A stretch of 64,000 nucleotides of DNA, taken from positions 62,001 through 126,000 of the forward strand of contig CAWIMQ010000008.1 of NCBI GenBank assembly GCA_963837265.1. Direction: 5' to 3'. Source of the stretch: DATBLE01 sp963837265 (GTDB lineage Bacteria > Actinomycetota > Thermoleophilia > Gaiellales > Gaiellaceae). Position numbers and translations under genes: made by a program. Below, piece after piece: positions 32,582 through 41,964 of this stretch (its first letter is position 1; each line of letters begins with the position of its first letter). Below the pieces are notes generated by a model that saw only the letters and a program-made list of their open reading frames with translations, made no database searches and was not told the DNA's origin.

Positions 32582-33440
32582 CCGGATGGAGCACCCGGGC
32601 GACCTGGGCAAGGCCCTCCCCGATCGAGGGCCCCGGGGCGAGCAGCTCGGCGTCGACGACCGCGAAGCGGCCCTCCTTCACCGCCCGGAGCTTCCGCAGG
32701 CGCGTGTTCGCCCGCAGGTCTGCGAGCGTGAGCATCGTGTCCGACGTCGTGAGGTAGACGTCCGGGTCGAGGCGGAGCAGGTCGGCGGGCTCGATCGACG
32801 TGCCGGTCCCGGTCGAGCCGGCGACGTTCGTGCCGTGCGCCTCCCGGATCAGGTCACCGATCAGCGACTGGTCCGAGACCGTCGTCAGCAGGCCCGTGTC
32901 GACGAAGACGGTCACGTTGGGCGTTCGTGCCAGCCTCGCGTCGATCTCGTGACGATCGCTCTCGATGTGGCGCACGAGCGCCCGCGCGCGGACGGGTCTG
33001 CCGGTGAGCAGCCCGAGCTGGGTGATCGCTCGCTCGACCAGCCTGATCGAGTCGCCGGGCGCCGCGTAGACGGGCGCCCGGGTGGCCGACGCAGCACGGG
33101 AGAGGTCGCGCTCGTCGGCATCCGTCGAGGCGACGATCAGGTCGGGGCGAGCCCGCCGAAGATCGGCAGGATCGATGTGTGCCTGTGGGGCGGCGACCAC
33201 GATGCGTCCCCCCGCGCCGAGGCTGCGGACGATGTCCTCGGCGGGCTGGTCGAGCACCGCGATTCGCGTGGCCGGCCCGGTCACGACGAGCGGCCGGTCG
33301 CCGGTCTGGATCGTCACCGGGTACAGGCCTGCGGTCCGGCCCGTCGGCTCGGAGCGCTCGCCGCAGGCGGTTGCGCCCGCGAGCAGCGAGGCGACGACGA
33401 CGGCGAGGACCGGAGCCCGGTGCAGAGCTACGCGACCCAC
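32568..33440 (-). CDS. Periplasmic-binding-type lipoprotein of the B12/iron-siderophore class (BtuF/FhuD-like)
   Basis: 290 aa. N-terminal lipoprotein signal ending LLAGATAC, then two Rossmann lobes typical of class III binding proteins: RIAVLDQPAEDIVRSLGAG, RPDLIVASTDADE, and DPDVYLTT. No permease or ATPase gene is next to it, so the transporter must be encoded elsewhere. GTG overlaps the upstream glycosyltransferase gene by 13 nt. Ligand unknown. Confidence 0.82.
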   Translation of the reverse strand: MGRVALHRAPVLAVVVASLLAGATACGERSEPTGRTAGLYPVTIQTGDRPLVVTGPATRIAVLDQPAEDIVRSLGAGGRIVVAAPQAHIDPADLRRARPDLIVASTDADERDLSRAASATRAPVYAAPGDSIRLVERAITQLGLLTGRPVRARALVRHIESDRHEIDARLARTPNVTVFVDTGLLTTVSDQSLIGDLIREAHGTNVAGSTGTGTSIEPADLLRLDPDVYLTTSDTMLTLADLRANTRLRKLRAVKEGRFAVVDAELLAPGPSIGEGLAQVARVLHPDATR

Positions 33441-34654
33441 TGCCAGAGAGCCCACTGGGTGACGGCGACGCCGAGCAGCACGGAGCTGACGACGAGGATC
33501 GCGGTATGCACGCGCGGCCGCCCGCCGAGCGCCGCCAGCGCGAGGAAACACGGGAAGAGGACGAGACCGAAGCGCGGCATCGAGAGGAGCGGCCAGCGCT
33601 CGCTCGGAACGCTCAGCGGGATCGCCAGGCTGATCGCGGAGAAAAGCCCGTAGGGGGCGCCGAGGCGGCGCCAGGCGAGGACGGTGAGGGCGATCAGGAG
33701 GACGAGGAAGGCGAACGCCTCCAGGTTGACCGTCGCGGCGCGCATCGGGTCCGTGTCCCGGACGGGCGTCCAGTAGACGTGCGTGTGGGACCCGGACGCG
33801 AGCTGCTCGACGCCGGCCCACGCCGAGCGGAGCCCGTCCCAGATTCCTCCCAGCGGCCCGGCGCGGGAGACGTGCCGGTTCCAGAATCCCTGGGCGTGCG
33901 CGAAGGCGAGCGCGTCGCCGCGCGCGAGACCGAGGTAGAGGGGATACGCGGCGAAGAGCACCGGCGCGATCGCGAGGCCGGCCAGCGCCCGCCGGCGCTC
34001 CGGCCGCCGCCAGGCCATGATCGCCAGCGCGGGGAGCAGCGCGACCCCGGTGACCCTGGTCAGCACCGCCAGACCGGCGGCGGCGCCCGCGCCGAGCCAG
34101 TGCCGCCGCTCGGCGAGCAGGAACGCCGCGAGAGCGAGCGCGAGAAAGAGCGACTCGCTGTACACGGCCTGGAGAAAGAGGCTCATCGGGAACACGGCCA
34201 GGTACAGGACCGCGCGCCGGGCACCCTCGGCGCCCAGGCGATCCTCGGCGAGCCGGTACAGGAGCAGGAAGGCGGCGAGCGCCGCGGCGAGCGAGACGAG
34301 GATCCCGGCCAGGACGTAGTGGCCGTCGAGCGCTCGGCCCGCTCCCGCCAGCGTCAGCGGGTAGAGCGGGTAGAACGCGGCGGCCGCCCCCGACGAGGCG
34401 GCACCGTAGCCGTGCTCGGCGATCCGCAGGAACCAGACGCTGTCCCAGCGTGCCCAGACGTCGGTCACCCACCCCAGGTCGCGCGTCAGCGACGGATCGT
34501 CCCAGCGCGCGGCGAGTGGATGCCGGTTCGGCTCGAAGACGAGCCAGGCGAAGAGCGCCGCAGCCCACACCGCGGCACGGCTCCAGGCGAAGATCGCGAC
34601 GCTGGCCGGGCTCCGGACCGGCGAGACTCGCAGCTCCGCGAGACGCGTCCGCAC
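33428..34654 (-). CDS. Membrane mannosyltransferase-like protein (PIG-V/GT-C type)
   Basis: 408 aa with about ten membrane helices. The first extracytosolic loop has WARWDSVWFLRIAEHGYG, the signature of PIG-V-like polyprenyl-phosphate-mannose-dependent transferases, and FYPLYPL follows. GTG at 34654 is chosen because AGGAG lies 10 nt upstream. Divergent from the DUF2203 gene; the 114-nt gap between them has nothing recognisable. Donor is probably a polyprenyl-phosphate sugar; a matching GT2 synthase lies at 41965-42906. Confidence 0.83.
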   Translation of the reverse strand: MRTRLAELRVSPVRSPASVAIFAWSRAAVWAAALFAWLVFEPNRHPLAARWDDPSLTRDLGWVTDVWARWDSVWFLRIAEHGYGAASSGAAAAFYPLYPLTLAGAGRALDGHYVLAGILVSLAAALAAFLLLYRLAEDRLGAEGARRAVLYLAVFPMSLFLQAVYSESLFLALALAAFLLAERRHWLGAGAAAGLAVLTRVTGVALLPALAIMAWRRPERRRALAGLAIAPVLFAAYPLYLGLARGDALAFAHAQGFWNRHVSRAGPLGGIWDGLRSAWAGVEQLASGSHTHVYWTPVRDTDPMRAATVNLEAFAFLVLLIALTVLAWRRLGAPYGLFSAISLAIPLSVPSERWPLLSMPRFGLVLFPCFLALAALGGRPRVHTAILVVSSVLLGVAVTQWALWQWVA

Positions 34655-34768
34655 ACGAGGCTCGCTCCTGTTCGCCGCAGCGCCGCCGGGCAAAGCACGC
34701 CGGCGCACGCGGGGCGGCAGGAGCCTACGTTGACCGGCGCCCACGAGGCTCGGATCATACTTTGCGGG

Positions 34769-35164
34769 TTGCCCCGGACCTTCTCACCGGCGGAGGCGAA
34801 CGCCATGCTCCCCAGGCTGCGGCCGCTCGTCGCACGGATGGTCGAGGCAAAGCGTGCTCTCGACGAGGCTCAGGCCCGGAGTGACGAGATCGACCGGCGG
34901 ATCTCCGGCAACGGCGGCGGGATGCCGCCGGCGGAGCTCGCCGAGGCACACGGAAGGGTCCGCCGCCGGGCGGAGGCGCTTGCGGAGATCGTCGACGGGA
35001 TCCAGCGGCTCGGCGTGGCCGTGAAGGACCTCGACTCCGGCCTCGTCGACTTCCCGTCGGTGCGCGAGGGCGAGCCGGTGCTGCTCTGCTGGCTGCTCGG
35101 CGAGGACGCGGTCGTCTGGTGGCACCGCTACGAGGACGGGTTCGCGGGCCGGCAGCCCCTCTGA
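34769..35164 (+). CDS. DUF2203 family protein
   Basis: 131 aa. N-terminus RTFSPAEANAMLPRLRPLV is diagnostic of DUF2203, followed by a helical hairpin (ARMVEAKRALDEAQARSDEI) and the C-terminal LLCWLLGEDAVVWWHRYEDGF. TTG start is chosen because it keeps the family N-terminus; ATG at 34805 would cut it. Function unknown across the family. Confidence 0.85.
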   Translation: MPRTFSPAEANAMLPRLRPLVARMVEAKRALDEAQARSDEIDRRISGNGGGMPPAELAEAHGRVRRRAEALAEIVDGIQRLGVAVKDLDSGLVDFPSVREGEPVLLCWLLGEDAVVWWHRYEDGFAGRQPL

Positions 35165-35188
35165 GGATTAGGCCGCTCCCGGTCGAAC

Positions 35189-35926
35189 ATGAAGGGTGGA
35201 ATGCCCTACTGGGAGCGTTTCACGATCCTGGGCGCGGTCGTGGCTGCGAGCCTCGTCGTCGCCAAGCTGGTCGAGCTGCGCATACGCCGGGGCCAGGTGG
35301 CGGCGGGGACGGTCACGCGGTACCGCGTGCTCCGCCGAACGGTGATGAGCGCGATCGTCTTCGTCGCGCTCCTGTCCGGCCTGCTCGTCATCCCCCAGGT
35401 GCGTGCGGTCGCCGGCGCGCTGCTGGCCTCGTACGCGGTGATCGGTCTGATCGTCGGGTTCGCCGCGCAGCGGCCGCTCTCGAACGCGGCGGCCGGGATC
35501 CTGATCGCCTTCACGCAGCCCCTCCGCCTCGGCGACCGGATCGTGATCGGCGAGCTCGAGGGCGTGGTCGAGGAGATCCGCCTGACCCACACCTTCGTGC
35601 GCACGGACGACGAGAGCAGGCTCGTGGTTCCCAACGAGAAACTCGCCTCGGATACCATCCGCAACGCCACGATCGTCGACAGGACGCAGCGGGCGGAAGT
35701 GACCTTGCAGGTTCCATTGAGCTGTGATCTCGAGGCCGCCGTCGACGAGCTCTCGGCCGAGTTCGCCGACGTCCGAGAACCGCAGGTGTTCGTGAGCGGC
35801 CTCGACGGCGCCGCGCGGATCACCGTGCGCGCCCGCGCCGACGATCCGGCCGGCGCCGAGCGCCTGGAGCACAGCCTCCGCCTGCGTGCCCACCGGCGGC
35901 TGCGTGCTGCCGGGACGTTCGCGTGA
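35189..35926 (+). CDS. Small-conductance mechanosensitive channel (MscS family)
   Basis: 245 aa. Three membrane helices (residues 10-30, 50-72, 78-105) and a cytosolic beta domain with PLRLGDRIVIGELEGVVEEI and TFVRTDDESRLVVPNEKL, the classic MscS middle domain. The pore helix is Ala/Gly-rich (IVGFAAQRPLSNAAAGI). Opens on membrane tension to release solutes. Stop overlaps the PBP gene start (GTGA), an unusual coupling between turgor relief and wall synthesis. Confidence 0.9.
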   Translation: MKGGMPYWERFTILGAVVAASLVVAKLVELRIRRGQVAAGTVTRYRVLRRTVMSAIVFVALLSGLLVIPQVRAVAGALLASYAVIGLIVGFAAQRPLSNAAAGILIAFTQPLRLGDRIVIGELEGVVEEIRLTHTFVRTDDESRLVVPNEKLASDTIRNATIVDRTQRAEVTLQVPLSCDLEAAVDELSAEFADVREPQVFVSGLDGAARITVRARADDPAGAERLEHSLRLRAHRRLRAAGTFA

Positions 35927-38187
35927 CGCGCCGGCCTGATCGGCTGGACGGCGTGCCGAACGGCGGCCGGCGACGGCGCACACGGACGCGCGGCCGGCGA
36001 CGCGGCCGGCGCAACGCCGTCGTGGTCGCGATCGCGGTGCTCTGCGGGCTTCCGCTGGTGCTGGCGCTCAGCGGCTACGGAGCCTGGGCCGGGTTCAGGA
36101 GCAGCTGCTCCCTCGCCTCGCTCCGGCCCGTGTCGATCGGCGAGAACTCGTTCGTGTACGCGGCGGACGGCACGCTGCTCGGTGCCATCCCGGCCGAGCA
36201 CAACCGCCAGCCCGTGCCGCTCTCGCAGATCAGCCCGTGGATGGCGAAGTCGACGATCGCGGTCGAGGACAAGCGCTTCTACCAGCACGGCGGCGTCGAC
36301 TACTGGGGCATCTTCCGGGCAGGCTGGCGCGACCTGACCGCGGGGAAGGTGGTCGAAGGCGGCTCGACGATCACCCAGCAGCTCGTCCGGAACCTCTACA
36401 TCTCGCGGGAGCGCACCCTCCAGCGCAAGATCAAGGAGGCGTGTCTGGCGATCAAGCTCAGCCAGCACTGGTCGAAGAACCGGATCCTGACCGAGTGGAT
36501 GAACCAGGTCTACTTCGGCAATCACGCCTACGGCGTGGAGGCGGCGGCGCAGACGTATTTCTCGAAACCGGCGAAGGACCTGACGATGATCGAGGCGGCG
36601 ACGCTCGCCGGGCTGCCCCAGGCGCCGTCCCTCTACGACCCGGTCCTCCACCCCGAGGCCGCCCTCGACCGACGCGCCGACGTGCTGAAGGCGCTTCGCG
36701 ACATCGGGGACATCTCCGAGGGCCGGTACCGGGCGGCTCTGCGCGACACCAGCCTGCACCTGAAGCCGGGGCGGTTGTACACGCAGATCCGCGAGCCGTA
36801 CTTCTTCAGCTACGTCCGCGACCAGCTGATCGCCAGGTACGGGGCGGTGACCGTGCAGTCGGGCGGGCTGCGCGTCTATACGACGATCGACCCCGCCTTC
36901 CAGCGCGACGCGCGCGACGCGATCCGGCAGACGCTGTACCTGAAGGACGACCCGGCCGCCGCGGTCGTCTCGATCAACCCCGCGAACGGTGCGATCAGGG
37001 CGATGACCGCCGTGTATCCCGGACGGGCGAAGAACCAGTTCAACCTCGTCGCCCAGGCGCGCCGCCAGGCCGGGTCGACCTTCAAGGCGTTCGTCCTCAC
37101 GGAGGCGGTCGACCAGGGGATCGACCCCGCGTCTGCCACCTACGTCTCGGCGCCCTTCCACTACCAGCCGGACTCCGCGATCCCCGCCTGGGACGTCTCC
37201 ACCTACAGCCACACCTACTCGGGGCTGATCAGCGTCCAGCAGGCGACGCTCCAGTCCGACAACACCGTCTACGCACAGCTCACGCTCGACGTCGGGCCGC
37301 AGAACGTCGCCGACATGGCGCACAACCTCGGGGTGCAGAGCCCGCTCGAGCCGGTGCCGTCGATCGGGCTCGGCTCGAACGCGGTCTCGCCGCTCGACAT
37401 GGCCTCGGCGTACGCGACGCTCGCCGCCGGCGGCATCTACTCGGCGCCGATGGCGATCCGCAAGGTGATCCTGCCGAACGGCAAGGAGGACGACAAGGCG
37501 GACTGGGGAAAGCCTGCGCGGCATCGCGTCGTCCCGGACGGCGTCGCGTACACCGTGACGAAGATCCTCGAGCAGAACGTCCTCTACGGGACCGGTACCC
37601 GGGCGAACTTCGGCCGCTCGGCGGCCGGCAAGACCGGCACGACCGACGACCACGCCGACGCCTGGTTCTGCGGCTACCTGCCGAACCTGGAGGCGACCGT
37701 CTGGGTCGGCTATCCCCAGGGGGAGATCCCGATGGAGAACGTGCACGGGATCGCGGTCGCCGGCGGGAGCTTCCCGGCCGAGATCTGGCGCCGCTTCGTG
37801 GAGCGGGCCGTCCGCTACTCGCCGCCCCGGGACTTCCCCCTGCCGAGAACCTACCCCGTGTGGAAGCCGTTCCAGCGCGGCCCCGACGCGATCCAGTTCG
37901 TTCCCGCCACCACGACCGCGTCGACCACGACCACGACCGCCACGACTGCCACGACCGCCACGACCGAGCAGCCGAGCCTGGCGACGACCACCCCCACCCC
38001 GCCGCCGCGGCCCAAGCCGCCCCTGACGGTTCCGATCACGCCGGCCGTGCCGGTGCCCGCGACGACCGCCGAGCCTCTGCCTCCGCCCACGACCGCTCCG
38101 CCCCCGTCACCACCTCCGACCATTCCGCCGACCGTGGCGCCCCCGCCCGTGACGACGACCACGTCCGCCGTCCCGTCGCAGCCCTAG
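35923..38187 (+). CDS. Class A penicillin-binding protein (bifunctional transglycosylase/transpeptidase)
   Basis: 754 aa. A basic cytosolic N-terminus, one membrane anchor (residues 32-55), GT51 domain (catalytic Glu in AVEDKRFYQHGGVDYWG, and GGSTITQQLVRN), then a transpeptidase domain with SxxK in GSTFKAF, SxN in QSDNTVYAQ and KTGT in AGKTGTTDD. The last 100 residues are Thr/Pro-rich and low complexity, without a PASTA domain. Polymerises and crosslinks peptidoglycan outside the membrane. Confidence 0.96.
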   Translation: MTRRPDRLDGVPNGGRRRRTRTRGRRRGRRNAVVVAIAVLCGLPLVLALSGYGAWAGFRSSCSLASLRPVSIGENSFVYAADGTLLGAIPAEHNRQPVPLSQISPWMAKSTIAVEDKRFYQHGGVDYWGIFRAGWRDLTAGKVVEGGSTITQQLVRNLYISRERTLQRKIKEACLAIKLSQHWSKNRILTEWMNQVYFGNHAYGVEAAAQTYFSKPAKDLTMIEAATLAGLPQAPSLYDPVLHPEAALDRRADVLKALRDIGDISEGRYRAALRDTSLHLKPGRLYTQIREPYFFSYVRDQLIARYGAVTVQSGGLRVYTTIDPAFQRDARDAIRQTLYLKDDPAAAVVSINPANGAIRAMTAVYPGRAKNQFNLVAQARRQAGSTFKAFVLTEAVDQGIDPASATYVSAPFHYQPDSAIPAWDVSTYSHTYSGLISVQQATLQSDNTVYAQLTLDVGPQNVADMAHNLGVQSPLEPVPSIGLGSNAVSPLDMASAYATLAAGGIYSAPMAIRKVILPNGKEDDKADWGKPARHRVVPDGVAYTVTKILEQNVLYGTGTRANFGRSAAGKTGTTDDHADAWFCGYLPNLEATVWVGYPQGEIPMENVHGIAVAGGSFPAEIWRRFVERAVRYSPPRDFPLPRTYPVWKPFQRGPDAIQFVPATTTASTTTTTATTATTATTEQPSLATTTPTPPPRPKPPLTVPITPAVPVPATTAEPLPPPTTAPPPSPPPTIPPTVAPPPVTTTTSAVPSQP

Positions 38188-39446
38188 TGCGCCAGCTGCG
38201 ATCGAGCGTCGCCCTGCGGGCGACGGCTCTCGCCACCCCGCTCCTGCTCGGCGCCCTGTCGGTGCCGAGCGGCGGTCTCTTCCGGGCGGGGAAGTTCCGC
38301 GACCTGCACGTGTACCAGCAGTACGGGGACGCGCTGCTCGGAGGGCGGATCCCCTACCGGGATCTGTTCGTCGAGTACCCGCCGGGCGCGGTCCCGCTGT
38401 TCGCGGCGCCGTCGCTCGCGCCGGGCGGCGCCTACGATCCGATCTTCAAGGCCTTGATGACGCTGTCGACCCTGGGGTCGATCTTCCTCGTCGCGCTCGT
38501 GCTCGAGCGTCGCAGGGCCCCGGCCGCCGCGGTCGGCGCTGCCGCCGCCTTCCTTGCGCTGGCGCCGGTCGCCCTCGGACCGGTCTCGCTGAACACATAC
38601 GACGCGTGGCCGGCGTTCCTGACCGTCGCCGCGGTCGCCGCGCTCTCCTTCGGCCGCGGGCGGACGGCTCTCGCGCTGCTCGGGATCGCCGCGGCGGCGA
38701 AGCTCTACGCCGCGCTGCTCGTCCCGGCCGCGCTCGCCTGGCTCTGGCGGGCGCAGGGCGCGGCCGCCGCCCGCCGTGCCGCCTCCGCCTGCGTGGCGGC
38801 GGCCGCGGTCCTGGTCGTTCCCTGGATCGCACTGTCCCCCGGCGGTGTCTGGCACAGCCTGCACTCGCAGATCGGCCGGGGCCTCCACACCGAGAGCCTG
38901 GGGGCGAGCATCCTCCTCGCCGCCGACCGGCTCGGGCTGTACGACGCCCGCGTCGTGGCCACGTCGCCGGCGATCTCCCGTGACCTCGCGGGCGACCTCC
39001 CACACGCCCTCGCGGCGGCGAGCGCCACGGCCGCGGTCGCGGCGGCGCTGCTGCCGGCGGTCGTGCTCCTCCGCCGCCGGATCGCGCCGGGCCTCGCCTT
39101 CGCTGCGAGCGTCGCCGGCTTCCTCGCGTTCACGAAGGTCCTCTCGCCGCAGTACGCCGTCTGGCTGATCCCGCTCGTGCCGTTCGGCGGGCCCGCCGCC
39201 GCCGCGCTGCTCGTCGCGGCGCTCGCGCTGGCGCAGAGCTGGTACTTCCACTACCATGACCTGTGGGCGGCCGGGCCACAGGTCTGGACGCTGCTCGCGC
39301 GCAACCTCGTCCTCGTGGCTCTCTACGCCCTCCTCTTGCGAAAGACGATCACCCCGTCGTCCGAGAAGACGAGCTTCCAGTCGGGACTGCTGCGCAGCCT
39401 GACGAGGTCGACCGCGGACGGCAGCGGCGCCACCCGGTCGGCGTAG
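38187..39446 (+). CDS. Polytopic membrane glycosyltransferase, GT87/DUF2029-like
   Basis: 419 aa, about ten hydrophobic helices. First loop FRDLHVYQQYGDALLGGRIP and FVEYPPGAVPLFA is the D-x-x-x-Y pattern of GT87 polyprenyl-phosphomannose-dependent mannosyltransferases; TKVLSPQYAVWLIPL is the usual late loop. GTG overlaps the PBP stop by one base. The last 124 nt overlap the end of the DUF2079 gene on the other strand, encoding a non-hydrophobic tail (RSTADGSGATRSA) that may not be conserved. Confidence 0.8.
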   Translation: MRQLRSSVALRATALATPLLLGALSVPSGGLFRAGKFRDLHVYQQYGDALLGGRIPYRDLFVEYPPGAVPLFAAPSLAPGGAYDPIFKALMTLSTLGSIFLVALVLERRRAPAAAVGAAAAFLALAPVALGPVSLNTYDAWPAFLTVAAVAALSFGRGRTALALLGIAAAAKLYAALLVPAALAWLWRAQGAAAARRAASACVAAAAVLVVPWIALSPGGVWHSLHSQIGRGLHTESLGASILLAADRLGLYDARVVATSPAISRDLAGDLPHALAAASATAAVAAALLPAVVLLRRRIAPGLAFAASVAGFLAFTKVLSPQYAVWLIPLVPFGGPAAAALLVAALALAQSWYFHYHDLWAAGPQVWTLLARNLVLVALYALLLRKTITPSSEKTSFQSGLLRSLTRSTADGSGATRSA

Positions 39447-40756
39447 CTCGAGCGCGTCTCGTCCGCGACCACCCAGGTCGCGTCGCCCAGCTTCGGGAGG
39501 CTGAGCACGCGGCGGCGGCCGGAGAGGTGCGCGCCGAGCACGTTGCTCGCGCTGACCACCGCTCCCGGCGGAACGAGCGAGACCGCGCGCTCGGCGATCC
39601 GGTCGTGCTCGCTGACGTGCCACGCGTGCGCCTGGAAGTCCTCCCCTCCGGGGACGGAATGCCAGAGGGGAACCGCGCCCAGCTTCCAGTTCGCGGCGAG
39701 GGCGACCGCGACCGCGGCCGCGGCGATCGCGCCGGTGCGGGCCGGGAACCGCCGGGCCAGCGCCGCAGCTCCGAGTACCGAGGCGACGACGAGGGCGGGG
39801 ATCGCGGCCGCCGTGTAGTGGAAGTGGATCGAGCTCTGGGTCGGGGTGGCCGACAGCTGGTTCAGCGCGAGCTCCGGGAGCGCCGCGACCAGCGCGAGCG
39901 GCGCGAGCGCGAAGAGCAGCCCGAGCGGGAGCAACAGGTGCAGAAGGTAGTGCAGGTCGCGGATCTGGAACGCCTGGACGAAGAGCGTCCACGGGTGCGT
40001 GACCGCGGTCCGTGCGATTCCGCCGGCCGAGCCGCCGATCGCGTCGTAGCGGCCGAAGAACGAGGATTCACCCGCGGCGTTGAAGTGCGGGATCACGACC
40101 GCGACCGCGAGCGCGGAGACGAGGGCCCCCGCAGCGGCGATCGCCGCGCCTGCCGCGCGCCGCCGCCGGAGCCAGTACCAGACGCCGATCCCGCAGACGA
40201 CGAGCCCCACCTCCTCCTTCGTCGTCATCGCCAGCGCCGCGAACACCCCGAAGGGGAGCAGTCGGCCCTCGTCCAGGAACCAGAAGGCGAACAGGAGGAG
40301 CGGACAGGCGAGGGCGACCGGGTGGAACTCGTTCAGAGTCAGCCATTCGGTCGCCGGGTAGAGCAGGTAGACGAGCGCGAAGCCGAGGCCGGCCCGGTCG
40401 TCCCCGAGGTGCTTGCCCGCGAGCCGGTAGACGGGCAGTGCGCCGAGCCCGACCGCGGCCGCCTGCACGACGAGCAGCATCTCGGGGCTCGGCCAGATCC
40501 ACCAGAGCGGGGCGAACGCCGCCAGGATCGGGTCGAAGTGCGCGGCCAGCCGCGAGATCTGCACGCCGTCGCCGCTCGTCATCTGGAGGAAGTGGCCGTG
40601 GGCGGTGTTCCAGACCGTCTGGACCATGTTCCCGAGGTCGTACCGCCCGGTGGCGAGGGCCCGGTGGCGGAGGATCGAGAGCGAGCCGAAGCCGCCCGCG
40701 TACGCGGCGATCGCAATCCAGAGCAGAGGCCGCACGGCCCGGGACCCGTCGCTCAC
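39323..40756 (-). CDS. DUF2079 polytopic membrane protein
   Basis: 477 aa. Starts with a helix, then RYDLGNMVQTVWNTAHGHFL and HFDPILAAFAPLWWIWPSPE, the DUF2079 signature shared with GT-C enzymes. Nine or ten helices, then a C-terminal soluble domain rich in VVSASNVLGAHLSGRR, DATWVVADE. Probably a lipid-linked sugar transferase, but the family is uncharacterised. GTG overlaps the GT4 gene (GTGA). Confidence 0.82.
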   Translation of the reverse strand: MSDGSRAVRPLLWIAIAAYAGGFGSLSILRHRALATGRYDLGNMVQTVWNTAHGHFLQMTSGDGVQISRLAAHFDPILAAFAPLWWIWPSPEMLLVVQAAAVGLGALPVYRLAGKHLGDDRAGLGFALVYLLYPATEWLTLNEFHPVALACPLLLFAFWFLDEGRLLPFGVFAALAMTTKEEVGLVVCGIGVWYWLRRRRAAGAAIAAAGALVSALAVAVVIPHFNAAGESSFFGRYDAIGGSAGGIARTAVTHPWTLFVQAFQIRDLHYLLHLLLPLGLLFALAPLALVAALPELALNQLSATPTQSSIHFHYTAAAIPALVVASVLGAAALARRFPARTGAIAAAAVAVALAANWKLGAVPLWHSVPGGEDFQAHAWHVSEHDRIAERAVSLVPPGAVVSASNVLGAHLSGRRRVLSLPKLGDATWVVADETRSSYADRVAPLPSAVDLVRLRSSPDWKLVFSDDGVIVFRKRRA

Positions 40757-41814
40757 GGGCTCACCACCGATTCGATCAGGCTGCGCCAGCGCGCGCCGAG
40801 CACGTCCTCGCTCGCGCGCTCGCGGTAGGCGGCCAGCCCGCCGGCCGAGACGGACCGGGCGAGCTCCCGGTCGGCCATGAGCCTCCGGATCGCCGTCGCG
40901 AGGGCGCCGGGATCGCCTGCAGGGACGAGCAGCGCGCTCTGGCCGTCGCGGAGCAGCTCGCGGGCGGCCGGCGTGTCGGCGGTGACGAGGGGAGTGCCGC
41001 AGGCGAGCGCCTGGAACGCCTTGTTCGGGATCACGCGGGCGGCCTTCGCCGAGGTGCCGAAGATCCCGAGCGCGCACGAGGCCCGGTGGAGCTCGCCCGG
41101 GAGCCGCTCGTAATCGACCCAGGGAACGTGCGCGACGTTCTCCGGCGCCGCCGCGAGCAGGCCGGCCAGCTGCCCGCTCCCGACGACGCGGAACCGCACG
41201 TCGGGCGCGAGCCGGGCCGCGGCGAGGATCGTCTCCAGCCCGTGCAGCGGGATCAGCTTGCCGACGAACAGGGCGGTGGGCTCTCCGCCGGGCCTCCACT
41301 CGGGCCGGAACACGCGTTCCTCCGCGCCGACGAAGCAGACCTCGACCCGATGTGCCCCGAGCGCTGCGAAGAGCTCGGCCTGGGCGGCGGTGTCCGAGAC
41401 GACGAGGTCGGCGGCGCGAAACGCCCGCCGGTCGATCGCCGCGAGGATGCGGGCGCCGGGGCTCCCGGGACGGAAGCGGCCCCGATCGTCGACGAGAGTG
41501 TCGCCGAGCGAGACGAGCGGGTTGAAGACGACCGGGCGGCCGCTTGCGGCGCGCCGGGCCGAGCCCAGATCGAGGTGGCCCGGGTAGCCGACCAGGACCG
41601 CGTCGCACGGCTCGCGCGGCCGCCGCCGGAGCCGCGCCTCGGCTGCCGCCAGCCGCAGGGCCGTTCCTGCGCCCGCGGACCACTTGTGCTCGTGCCCCTC
41701 CCACACCGGCTCGTGATGCTCCCGGACCTCCACTCCGGCTCGCCGCAGGCAGGAGATCACCTGGGCGTTGCGAGGATACGACCGCTCGTACGTCCCGAAG
41801 TAGAGGACCTTCAT
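40753..41814 (-). CDS. Glycosyltransferase family 4 protein
   Basis: 353 aa GT-B fold. N-terminal FGTYERSYPRNAQVI and C-terminal nucleotide-sugar site IPNKAFQALACGTPLVTAD with the EX7E-like region (PNKAF replacing the first Glu stretch), plus ALFVGKLIPLHGLETIL. Lipid or polysaccharide glycosylation is likely given the neighbours. ATG at 41814 chosen; an ATG at 41853 in frame would add a non-conserved segment. Confidence 0.85.
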   Translation of the reverse strand: MKVLYFGTYERSYPRNAQVISCLRRAGVEVREHHEPVWEGHEHKWSAGAGTALRLAAAEARLRRRPREPCDAVLVGYPGHLDLGSARRAASGRPVVFNPLVSLGDTLVDDRGRFRPGSPGARILAAIDRRAFRAADLVVSDTAAQAELFAALGAHRVEVCFVGAEERVFRPEWRPGGEPTALFVGKLIPLHGLETILAAARLAPDVRFRVVGSGQLAGLLAAAPENVAHVPWVDYERLPGELHRASCALGIFGTSAKAARVIPNKAFQALACGTPLVTADTPAARELLRDGQSALLVPAGDPGALATAIRRLMADRELARSVSAGGLAAYRERASEDVLGARWRSLIESVVSP

Positions 41815-41937
41815 CCCGCGAGCGCGAGCGTGGAGGAACCCATGCCGAGACACAGACCCTCCGCGCGCGGAGGCGAGACCGAGCTCTCGCCGGAGCGCAA
41901 GGGCGATCCGCCACGCGCGGCGAAGAAGGAGGGGGTC

Positions 41938-41964
41938 CGTGGGGGGACCATGGGTTCCCCCACG
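41938..41964 (-). terminator. GGGGGAACC-family hairpin directly after the GT2 stop
   Basis: Arms 41938-41949 and 41953-41964 pair over 12 bp with one G-U, 3-nt loop (ATG). It begins right after the TAG of the GT2 gene, as the 338-365 copy does after fabF. Flanked by the same CCCCTCCTTC-like tract. The 123 nt between it and the GT4 start shows no other feature. Confidence 0.55.
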
